Below, piece after piece: positions 7,313 through 12,794 of a stretch of 12,794 bases of DNA; the first letter of the stretch is position 1; each line of letters begins with the position of its first letter. The DNA is taken from contig QQUD01000487.1 in NCBI GenBank assembly GCA_008501785.1, positions 1-12,794 on the forward strand, written 5' to 3'. This DNA is from Chloroflexota bacterium. GTDB lineage: Bacteria > Chloroflexota > Anaerolineae > Promineifilales > Promineifilaceae. The position numbers and the translations under genes are program-made. The notes under the pieces were generated by a model that saw only the letters and a list, made by a program, of their open reading frames with translations, had not been told where the DNA came from and made no database searches.

Positions 7313-7835
7313 TTATTGAATTAAATTAACAATATCGACTTACCAAAATCCAAAATTGATTCATTTGGGTTCGACTCATATCGCATTCAGACATCAGCAA
7401 TGACTCAACTTCTTCTACGTGCCCAGTTGCCTGTCGCATCCAAGAAATAAGCGTATCTTCCTTAATTCCCATTTTGCGACGAATCGATGACATTGTTTGG
7501 TAATTTGCGACCATTGCCAAACATTCAATCACCACTTCAGCGGGTGTATGCAAATTGTAGAAGAAAGATCCTTTTGTTTGCGTGAAAGTAGATTTACACA
7601 CTTTGCACTGATACCGTTGAATCCCCTTACGCGTTTTGCCATATCGTCGAATGTGTGAACCAGGCTGACCATTAACCGAGCAATCATCATTTTGACAGTT
7701 AACTGATGTTGTTTGATCAATTAGTTCAACTCGATTCATGCCACACCTCAAATTAGGCATTCAAACTAAATATAGAAATAAACATAAACTACAACTCGAC
7801 ACCCTAATTATGCATCAACACTATTGAGGAGTACC
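7228..7835 (-). mobile_element. Degraded IS1-like insertion sequence (candidate boundaries)
   Basis: GGTACTTCTTATAAA (7228-7242) and the reverse complement of CTATTGAGGAGTACC (7821-7835) share the outer GGTACT and 10 of 15 positions. They bracket the truncated transposase gene, so they are plausible terminal inverted repeats. The span of about 608 bp is shorter than intact IS1-type elements (roughly 700-800 bp), matching the missing 3' half of the transposase. I find no matching target-site duplication. The transposase assignment is much firmer than these edges. Confidence 0.4.
7326..7739 (-). pseudogene. Truncated IS1-like transposase
   Basis: A 137-residue product if started at the ATG 7739-7737, which has GAGG six bases upstream; an earlier ATG at 7760 lacks a site. 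Near the N-terminus is a zinc-ribbon-like set C-x4-C (CQNDDC) and C-x2-C (CKVC). It is followed by RRYGKTRKGIQRYQC and FTQTKGSFFYN, then a helix-turn-helix stretch (SSIRRKMGIKEDTLISWMRQA). This is the InsA-like N-terminal half of IS1-type transposases. The frame stops just where the DDE catalytic domain should begin. The motif that in relatives carries the first catalytic acid as D-E-[FL]-W reads N-Q-F-W here, followed by a stop eight residues later. The protein is therefore almost surely inactive as a transposase, though the DNA-binding part might still be made. Confidence 0.75.
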
Positions 7836-7863
7836 GGTCCTATAACTGAGACATGGGTCCTAT
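7836..7863. repeat. Two direct copies of GGTCCTAT, 20 bp apart
   Basis: GGTCCTAT occurs at 7836-7843 and again at 7856-7863, exactly two helical turns apart. It begins right at the candidate edge of the IS1-like element. It may be an internal end-repeat of a second, lost insertion element, or a protein-binding repeat. The surrounding 7740-7971 region is very AT-rich and holds no gene I can support. Confidence 0.35.
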
Positions 7864-7971
7864 TTATATAAAGTTATGTTAGGTAATAGGTACCATTTTT
7901 GAGGAAATTTTTGAATTTGTCGCAAAATTAAACAAATTGATTACGCGAAGCAGCTTTTTAACCATACTGCG

Positions 7972-8262
7972 CTATTCAATCATGCGGTAATGTTCAACTT
8001 CAGGAAATGGATCATAAAAGTGATGCAGCAATCGTTTCCACTCTTGATATGAAGGCGAGCCACGAAACCCTTCTGTATGATCTCCTAAGGTTTCCCAATT
8101 CACCAACAAAATATATCGATTCTCCTTTTCAATACATTTTTGCAACTGGTGAGAAATGTATCCATTCATAGCACTAATAATTGGTTCAGCCCGTTGAAAA
8201 GCCTTCTCAAAATCTACAGTCATCCCAGATTTAACATCCAAAACAGCAACTTCTAAAATCAT
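7972..8262 (-). CDS. Antibiotic-biosynthesis-monooxygenase (ABM) family protein
   Basis: A 96-residue cytosolic protein, the usual size for a single dimeric alpha/beta ABM domain. It opens with the strand MILEVAVLDVKSG, then the helix FEKAFQRAEPIISAMNGY, then the strand RYILLVNWETLGDH. It ends with GFRGSPSYQEWKRLLHHF and the strand EVEHYRM, which is the standard ABM pattern. Family members include YgiN-type quinone-related oxidases, haem-degrading enzymes and quinone monooxygenases, and many are uncharacterised. The start is the ATG at 8262-8260: AGGAGG lies five bases upstream, whereas the TTG one codon earlier would be only two bases from it. It is transcribed away from the cytochrome gene and shares a 179-base divergent region with it, so joint control is possible. 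The substrate is unknown. Confidence 0.85.
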   Translation of the reverse strand: MILEVAVLDVKSGMTVDFEKAFQRAEPIISAMNGYISHQLQKCIEKENRYILLVNWETLGDHTEGFRGSPSYQEWKRLLHHFYDPFPEVEHYRMIE

Positions 8263-8349
8263 CAAATCCTCCTAATCTTTAACTTTTACCCTAACACTTT
8301 TTGTCAATGAGGGTGCTAATTCATTCGTTGTAAGATTGTAATAGCCCCC

Positions 8350-8367
8350 CTATGACACTTGTCATAG
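8350..8367. promoter_or_regulatory. Perfect palindrome CTATGACA-CT-TGTCATAG, likely operator
   Basis: Two perfect 8-base half-sites are separated by two bases. They sit almost midway in the divergent region: 74 bases lie between the site and the cytochrome ATG, and 87 between it and the monooxygenase ATG. A TGTCAAT half-site-like sequence occurs at 8302-8308. Short inverted repeats with a two-base gap suit NarL/FixJ-type response-regulator dimers, and such a regulator is encoded at 11199-11870. That it binds here is inference. I could not assign firm -35/-10 boxes. Confidence 0.6.
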
Positions 8368-8441
8368 CAAATCAACCACCAAATTCTTAAAATCTATTAA
8401 TGTTCGGCTAGATTGATTTATATTTCAACAGGAGGAAATAT

Positions 8442-9686
8442 ATGCAAAAGTATTGGTTTATCTTACTCCTCGCCATAGCAGCGCTTCTTTTTGCAGGCTG
8501 TGCAGGTGAGCAAGGTCCACAAGGTCCAGAAGGCCCCGCAGGCCCTCAAGGTCCAGAAGGTCCACAAGGATCTCCAGGTACAAATGGTGCAGATGGCGCT
8601 GATGGCGCTGATGGCGCAGCAGGTGCCGCTGGGGTCAGTTTTACCCCAGCTACATATGTCGGTAGCGATGCCTGTGCAGAATGTCACCAAGAAACATATG
8701 ATGTTTTCATGCTCAGTGGTCATCCCTTTAAATTGAATCCAGTTGTAGACGGCCAGCCTCCAGAATACCCATTCACCACACTTGTGGACACGCCGGAAGG
8801 GTACACTTGGGATGACATCAGCTATGTCATCGGTGGATATAACTGGAAAGCCCGCTTCATTGATAAAGAAGGCTTCATCATCACAGGTGATGCAGATGCC
8901 ACTACCCAATACAACTTCTTTAACGAAGAGTTGGAAATGGGTAACAATTGGGTAGCCTACCATGCTGGTGAAGAAAAACCGTATAACTGCGGTACATGTC
9001 ATACCACAGGCTACAGCCCTGAAGGTAATCAGGATGATTTACCTGGTTTAATCGGTACTTGGGAACAACCTGGTATCCATTGTGAAGAGTGTCATGGCCC
9101 AGCCAGCAACCATGTTGAATACCCACGATCGTTTGCCTTGAAAGTTGACCGTGATTCAGCAGCATGTGGCGACTGTCATGTGCGTGGTGGGTTTGAAGAA
9201 GTAAATGCTAGCGGCGGCTTCATCAAACATCACGAACAGTACGAAGAACTGTTCCAAAGTAAACACCTCACCGTTGACTGTGTTGATTGCCATGATCCGC
9301 ATGGTGGTGTCATTCAATATCGCCAGGTTGGCGCGCCCACAACACTCACCACTTGTGAAGGCTGCCACTTCCAAGAAGCAAGTGTGACAAATGTCGGCAA
9401 GCATGAAGATGCAAATGTGGAATGTATCGACTGTCATATGCCTCGCGTAACCAAGAGTGCGTTAGGCGACCCAGAACGATTCTCTGGCGATATTCGAACA
9501 CATTTGATGGCGATTGACCCGAATCAAATCGGTCAATTCTCCGAAGATGGATCTGTGGCATTGTCACAGCTCAGTATAGATTTTGCCTGCCGCAGCTGCC
9601 ACTCAGAAAAGGGCATCGCATCCCCAGCAGAAGACGATGTATTGGTAGGCGCGGCGACCGGCTATCATACACCAGCAGAAGAATAA
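8442..9686 (+). CDS. Octahaem c-type cytochrome lipoprotein with collagen-like stalk
   Basis: A 414-residue exported protein. Residues 1-20 are a lipoprotein signal peptide (basic QKYW, a hydrophobic run, and a lipobox ending AGC20), so the protein should be lipid-anchored outside the membrane. Residues 22-66 are 15 unbroken Gly-X-Y triplets (GPQ, GPE and GPA, then GAD and GAA), a collagen-like spacer. The rest holds eight CxxCH haem sites at C78, C183, C214, C242, C280, C305, C328 and C383. The sites are CAECH, CGTCH, CEECH, CGDCH, CVDCH, CEGCH, CIDCH and CRSCH. Segments such as YNWKARFIDKEGF and CHGPASNHVEYP recall multihaem cytochromes of the c554/cytochrome c3-like superfamily. AGGAGG lies six bases before the ATG. 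The likely role is electron transfer at the cell surface; donor and acceptor are unknown. No enzyme subunit or cytochrome maturation gene is nearby. Confidence 0.9.
   Translation: MQKYWFILLLAIAALLFAGCAGEQGPQGPEGPAGPQGPEGPQGSPGTNGADGADGADGAAGAAGVSFTPATYVGSDACAECHQETYDVFMLSGHPFKLNPVVDGQPPEYPFTTLVDTPEGYTWDDISYVIGGYNWKARFIDKEGFIITGDADATTQYNFFNEELEMGNNWVAYHAGEEKPYNCGTCHTTGYSPEGNQDDLPGLIGTWEQPGIHCEECHGPASNHVEYPRSFALKVDRDSAACGDCHVRGGFEEVNASGGFIKHHEQYEELFQSKHLTVDCVDCHDPHGGVIQYRQVGAPTTLTTCEGCHFQEASVTNVGKHEDANVECIDCHMPRVTKSALGDPERFSGDIRTHLMAIDPNQIGQFSEDGSVALSQLSIDFACRSCHSEKGIASPAEDDVLVGAATGYHTPAEE
8505..8639 (+). repeat. Collagen-like Gly-X-Y coding repeat
   Basis: Fifteen consecutive nine-base units encode Gly-X-Y. 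The first half is Pro/Gln/Glu-rich with near-identical units built on GGTCCAGAA and GGTCCACAA. The second half is nearly exact GGTGCAGAT/GGCGCTGAT-type units encoding Gly-Ala-Asp. Such tandem DNA can change in copy number by slippage, which would alter stalk length in steps of three residues. Confidence 0.85.
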
Positions 9687-9730
9687 TTAAGGTTAATTAG
9701 AGCCAAAGAAGGCTCATACATACCCTCCAT

Positions 9731-9766
9731 AGAAGTGGCGAATGATACGTATCACTCGCCACTTCT
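9731..9766. terminator. 36-base near-perfect palindrome between cytochrome and kinase genes
   Basis: The two 18-base arms (9731-9748 and 9749-9766) are complementary except at one position, with the perfect core TGATACGTATCA (9743-9754). In RNA this gives a long stem, AGAAGTGGCGA with TCGCCACTTCT, followed by TTGTATAAAA. It most likely ends the cytochrome transcript, although the T-run is poor. The symmetric core could instead be an operator for the kinase gene. A weaker GAGCC/GGCTC hairpin precedes it at 9700-9715. Confidence 0.6.
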
Positions 9767-9801
9767 TGTATAAAAGGGGGCGTTTCCTTTATTATCAAAA
9801 T

Positions 9802-11199
9802 ATGATCGAGACCCTGCGCTACTTTTTTGAATCCAATACCTTGCTTGTCTTTTTTGTGTATGGGCAAGTGTTTTTTGTGCTAGGTTTGGCCATTGCACTG
9901 CAATCATGGCGGCATTCACGACTGGAATTGGCTCGTAGTTTACGGTGGTTGGCCGCATTTGGTATTGTGCATGGCATTCACGAATGGGGAACTATTTTCA
10001 TTCCTATGCAGGCAGCCAGCGAAACAGTTTTATTCACATTGTTGCATATCTTTCAAGTTTTCACATTAGCTATCTCATTTGGATTTTTATTTCAATTTGG
10101 TGTTGATTTGTTTCGTCAGCATTGGTCATGGTTAATTTACTTACCATCAATAGTTGTAATTTGCTGGGGAATTGTGTTTGTTGTGCCAAACTTTTTTTCG
10201 GGCAACTGGACAACACTCTGGCATACAAATGCTTCAATTTGGGCCAGGTATCTTATTGGGTTTCCCGCTGGACTTCTTTCTGCATTTGGATTACGGTATC
10301 AGGCTGAAAAGCAAATCAAGCCATTGAATTTAAGTAATATTTATCGCACATTGCAAGTTGCAGGATTAGCGCTTGGTGGGTATGCAATTGTAAGTGGCCT
10401 AATCGTTCCTCCTGGTAATTTTTTCCCCGCAAATTTTTTAAATTCAGAGTTTCTTGCAACAACAATTGGCATTCCAGCCCCAATTTTGCGCTCATTGGCT
10501 GGATTGATCATTGCTGTTACAGTCATTCGCGCTTTAGAAGTTTTTAATGTGGAAGTAGACCGCCAAATTGAACAGATGCAATTTGAACAAAATGTGATGG
10601 CTGAACGCGAGCGAATTGGTCGTGATCTGCATGATGGTGCCATGCAAAAAGTTTACACGGCGGGATTGATGATCGAGTCGATGCGCAACAAAGCAACTGA
10701 CAACGAGCAATTAATGAAAAGGATTGATCGGGCCATGATTGCCACGAATGAAGCAATTGCTGGTCTCCGTGACTATATGGTTGGATTACGACCAAATCCA
10801 TCCAGCGAATCGCTTGTCGAGGCATTACAACAACAAACGGCCGATCCCCAAATTAACACACTTGTTTCAGTAAAACTGATACTTGATTTACCCCAAACAA
10901 TGACTCTTGAGCCGATTCAAACGACGAGGGTCTTAGCTATTTTGCGTGAAGCATTGGCAAATGCTGCCAGACATTCCCAGGCGCGACAAGTCACCGTCAA
11001 AGCATTTCAAGAAAAGGGCAATTTTGTATTAACAATCATTGATGATGGTTGTGGTTTTCTGCATGGGAAGAATGGAAACGGATATGGGTTGAGGGATATG
11101 AGAGACCAGGCGCGGCTATTGGCAGGGCAATTAAGGATACAGTCTGAACCAAATCAAGGAACACTCATTACGTTAGTGGTTCCTTGGGAGGATGTGTGA
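9802..11199 (+). CDS. Membrane sensor histidine kinase, HisKA_3 (NarQ/DesK/LiaS) class
   Basis: 465 residues from the ATG at 9802. An in-frame ATG at 9742 lies inside the upstream palindrome and would add a basic, non-membrane leader, so I prefer 9802. There is no good Shine-Dalgarno for it; an AGGGGG run lies some 20 bases upstream. The N-terminal 245 residues hold about seven hydrophobic segments (near 12-33, 46-66, 77-98, 110-130, 146-166, 183-202 and 226-244) with little outside the membrane, so it probably senses a membrane-linked signal. The dimerisation/phospho-acceptor helix has ERERIGRDLH277DG. The ATPase domain has N387 in REALANAARHS, D415-G-C-G418 and G427-Y-G-L. Its stop TGA overlaps the regulator's ATG by one base, so the two form a cognate pair. 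Confidence 0.88.
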   Translation: MIETLRYFFESNTLLVFFVYGQVFFVLGLAIALQSWRHSRLELARSLRWLAAFGIVHGIHEWGTIFIPMQAASETVLFTLLHIFQVFTLAISFGFLFQFGVDLFRQHWSWLIYLPSIVVICWGIVFVVPNFFSGNWTTLWHTNASIWARYLIGFPAGLLSAFGLRYQAEKQIKPLNLSNIYRTLQVAGLALGGYAIVSGLIVPPGNFFPANFLNSEFLATTIGIPAPILRSLAGLIIAVTVIRALEVFNVEVDRQIEQMQFEQNVMAERERIGRDLHDGAMQKVYTAGLMIESMRNKATDNEQLMKRIDRAMIATNEAIAGLRDYMVGLRPNPSSESLVEALQQQTADPQINTLVSVKLILDLPQTMTLEPIQTTRVLAILREALANAARHSQARQVTVKAFQEKGNFVLTIIDDGCGFLHGKNGNGYGLRDMRDQARLLAGQLRIQSEPNQGTLITLVVPWEDV

Positions 11200-11870
11200 T
11201 GGAAGTTGTCAAGGTTTTATTGGTAGATGATCACGAGGTTGTCCGTTTAGGATTGATGACGCTGTTGGAAGATGTGCCGTGGGTGCAAGTGGTTGGGGAA
11301 GTTGGGACTGCTGAGGAGGCAGTTACGGCCGTTTCCACCCACACCCCCGACGTCATTCTCATGGACATCCGCCTCCCCGGCAATAGCGGCATTGATGCAT
11401 GCCGTGAAATCACCGCCAAATGGCCTGTCTCACATGTCATTATGCTCACATCCTATGCCGACAATAAATTGATTTTACAAGCACTGCAAGCTGGAGCCTG
11501 CTGCTACGTTCTTAAGCAAGTGGGGAACGAAGCACTCATTGAGGCGCTTAACAAAGTTCGTCGCGGCGAAGCACTACTGGACCCTGCTGAAACAAAACAA
11601 ACCATTTCGAAATTTCGCCAGCAGGCTCGTGATCAACAAGGGAATGTTTTTAAAGATTTTACTGAGCGAGAACTGAATGTGTTGGCCCAAATTTCTCAAG
11701 GAAAAACCAATCCACAAATCGCAGTTGCCCTTTCGGTTGCAGAACAAACCGTATGTAATGATATGAATGATATTTTGGCAAAATTAAATCTGTCGAATCG
11801 ATTTGAAGCTGCTATTTTTGCACTCCATCACAACATCAATTTCCACCTTCCCGAACGAGATAAGAAATAA
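11199..11870 (+). CDS. NarL/FixJ-family response regulator
   Basis: 223 residues from the ATG at 11199, which shares its A with the kinase stop (TGATG) and has GGAGG seven bases upstream; a TTG at 11184 is a poorer start. The receiver domain is complete: acidic pair D10-D11, phospho-acceptor D56 (VILMDIRLP), T84 and K106. A linker (about 125-157) leads to a LuxR-type helix-turn-helix, FTERELNVLAQISQGKTNPQIAVALSVAEQTV and on to LAKLNLSNR. The recognition helix reads TVCNDMNDIL, where many relatives have TVKxHxxxIL, so its DNA specificity may be unusual. It is phosphorylated by the adjacent kinase by family logic. A candidate target is the palindrome at 8350-8367 in front of the cytochrome. Confidence 0.92.
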   Translation: MEVVKVLLVDDHEVVRLGLMTLLEDVPWVQVVGEVGTAEEAVTAVSTHTPDVILMDIRLPGNSGIDACREITAKWPVSHVIMLTSYADNKLILQALQAGACCYVLKQVGNEALIEALNKVRRGEALLDPAETKQTISKFRQQARDQQGNVFKDFTERELNVLAQISQGKTNPQIAVALSVAEQTVCNDMNDILAKLNLSNRFEAAIFALHHNINFHLPERDKK

Positions 11871-11872
11871 AA

Positions 11873-11903
11873 AAGACGGCCGTTTGTTGCAAACGGCCGT
11901 CTT
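11873..11903. terminator. Bidirectional hairpin terminator built from two ACGGCCGT motifs
   Basis: AAGACGGCCGTTTG (11873-11886) and CAAACGGCCGTCTT (11890-11903) form a perfect 14-bp stem with the loop TTG. It lies between convergent genes, two bases after the regulator stop and 13 before the pullulanase stop. On the minus strand the stem is followed by TTTTTATTTC, a proper intrinsic terminator for the pullulanase gene. On the plus strand the U-tract is short, so termination of the regulator transcript may be weaker. Confidence 0.85.
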
Positions 11904-11916
11904 CCAATCCAATCAA

Positions 11917-12794
11917 CTATTGATTTTTAATCCGATCCAGAATTGCATTCGCATCCTCAACCAGCTCTGCTCCAATTGCAGCATCCAGTCGATCCCAGCG
12001 AACCAACAGGTTGACATGACGGTTGAAAATATTCAACTGTCTGATGGCAACATGCTCACGTCCTCTTTCCAAGAAACGCTTCGTTAATTGCAGTCGCAGC
12101 TTCAACAAACGGTAATCAGCCCATCGCATCTCGCCGTCCTGGTACAACTGCTCCATCTTGTCAATCAGCAAGTCGATTTGTTCTGTAACGGGAATTTGTT
12201 CGACGAAAACGGCCGTTGTCCGCCCCGGAACCGTCACAGTTCCAGCAGCCGCATCAAAGCTGCTCGTCTTCACCACAGCATCCAACGAATCAGCCAACAC
12301 CGGATGCAGCACAAGCTCCAAATCAACCAGATCGGCATCCGTGAACGATTGCGCCTCATCATTGGCATTGATCACCACCACAATCATCTCGTGCAGCGGA
12401 TCAAGATCAGTTGCTGTCTCATCAGAAATCGTCATCACAATCAGACCAGGCAATTGTGCTGTGCCCACATTGTGGAAAACAACACGCTCCTGTACGTCAA
12501 CCGCAGTTTCCAATCTGAACAGTTCAGAGCTGTCACGAATTGCCAGCCAATCCTGATAAAGCGCAGCCATCAACTCGATGTCGCCTGCCTCGGGCATCAA
12601 ATCTGGATTTGCCAACAAGGGAGCCATGATGCCCCAGTTGTCCTGATTCTTGCCAGCCACCGGCAGCCCCACACCCCAGTTATTCGCCTGATACGTGAAG
12701 TCTAACCGGTTAAACCAATCACCCGAGTTAAAGCTGTCCCGATCCAGCGACTTCGAGCGCAGCAAATCGCTGCCCGCGTGCATAACCGGCACAC
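11917..12794 (-). CDS. Pullulanase-type alpha-1,6-glucosidase, C-terminal part (runs off right edge)
   Basis: About 292 residues of the C-terminus are visible; the catalytic barrel lies beyond base 12794. The first visible part, VPVMHAGSDLLRSKSLDRDS then SGDWFNRLDFTYQANNWGVGLP and AGKNQDNW, is the end of the GH13 barrel in type I pullulanases, which debranch alpha-1,6 links in pullulan, starch and glycogen. Residues about 75-200 form the C-terminal beta domain (LAIRDSSELFRL, GLIVMTISD, MIVVVINA, TVPGRTTAVFV). The last 85 residues are an all-helical extension (IDLLIDKMEQLYQDGEMRWADYRLL and on) resembling the small C-terminal helical domains (FIMAH-like) of secreted proteins in related bacteria. 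The frame is open to the edge; a GTG near 12792 is internal. The terminator at 11873-11903 serves it. Confidence 0.88.
   Translation of the reverse strand, partial: VPVMHAGSDLLRSKSLDRDSFNSGDWFNRLDFTYQANNWGVGLPVAGKNQDNWGIMAPLLANPDLMPEAGDIELMAALYQDWLAIRDSSELFRLETAVDVQERVVFHNVGTAQLPGLIVMTISDETATDLDPLHEMIVVVINANDEAQSFTDADLVDLELVLHPVLADSLDAVVKTSSFDAAAGTVTVPGRTTAVFVEQIPVTEQIDLLIDKMEQLYQDGEMRWADYRLLKLRLQLTKRFLERGREHVAIRQLNIFNRHVNLLVRWDRLDAAIGAELVEDANAILDRIKNQ

Noticed and set aside
7106..7325. A sigma-70 promoter for the giant operon
   Set aside because: AT-rich hexamers are plentiful, but no pair has a good match and spacing.
8505..8639. Short tandem repeats that could suggest a CRISPR-like array
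   Set aside because: The nine-base units are contiguous, have no spacers and translate in frame as Gly-X-Y.
8463..9002. A 179-codon open frame antisense to the cytochrome
   Set aside because: It is a by-product of the collagen-like repeat and haem-site codons on the other strand; its product is low-complexity Cys/Trp/Thr-rich and has no start signal.
12088..12705. A 205-codon open frame antisense to the pullulanase
   Set aside because: It has no family resemblance and a composition rich in Gln, His, Arg and Ile, and it lies fully opposite a well-supported gene.

Overview
The window is about 12.8 kb of moderately AT-leaning bacterial DNA with mostly minus-strand genes on the left (1-8262), plus-strand genes on the right (8442-11870) and a converging minus-strand gene at the right edge. 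The gene content suggests a member of the Chloroflexota, perhaps an Anaerolineae-like lineage. It includes a pullulanase with a C-terminal helical tail, a membrane histidine kinase of the kind common there, STAND-like ATPases with an effector-associated-type tail, and a surface multihaem cytochrome on a collagen-like stalk. This is inference from protein character; there is no rRNA or other marker gene in the window.

Left edge (1-1246, minus): the N-terminus of a magnesium-chelatase/MoxR-type AAA+ ATPase overlaps by four bases (ATGA) the end of a hotdog-fold acyl-CoA thioesterase. Upstream of these lies a small protein resembling the four-fold beta-flower domain. An intergenic region (1247-1538) follows, holding a MITE-like element of about 100 bp and a strong hairpin.

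Centre left (1539-7069, minus): a two-gene operon and the most unusual part of the window. The first gene encodes a protein of about 1398 residues that combines a receiver-like domain, a kinase-like fold split by a long insertion, a Nudix domain with an expanded Nudix box, a beta-sandwich, and an AAA/STAND-type ATPase with a C-terminal winged-helix-like region. The second gene, 29 bases downstream, encodes a 434-residue ATPase of the same general class ending in a small helical domain that looks like an effector-associated adaptor. The pair resembles predicted NTP-dependent conflict or signalling systems: sensing, nucleotide handling, ATP-driven switching and recruitment through an adaptor. 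No effector nuclease, protease or pore is visible in the two proteins, so the output step is unknown.

Centre (7070-7970): an AT-rich stretch with mobile-element debris. It holds a truncated IS1-like transposase whose first catalytic acidic pair appears changed, candidate terminal inverted repeats, and a pair of 8-bp repeats.

Right (7972-11870): a small ABM-family monooxygenase gene diverges from an octahaem c-type cytochrome lipoprotein. A perfect 8-2-8 palindrome sits midway between them and looks like an operator. Downstream of the cytochrome comes a large hairpin, then a HisKA_3-type sensor kinase and a NarL/FixJ response regulator whose genes overlap by one base. A plausible model is that this two-component system controls the cytochrome and perhaps the monooxygenase through the palindrome.

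Right edge (11873-12794): a perfect 14-bp hairpin terminator lies between the convergent response regulator and a pullulanase 3' end. The octamer ACGGCCGT occurs eight times in the window, twice inside this terminator, and looks like a genome-wide over-represented palindrome.
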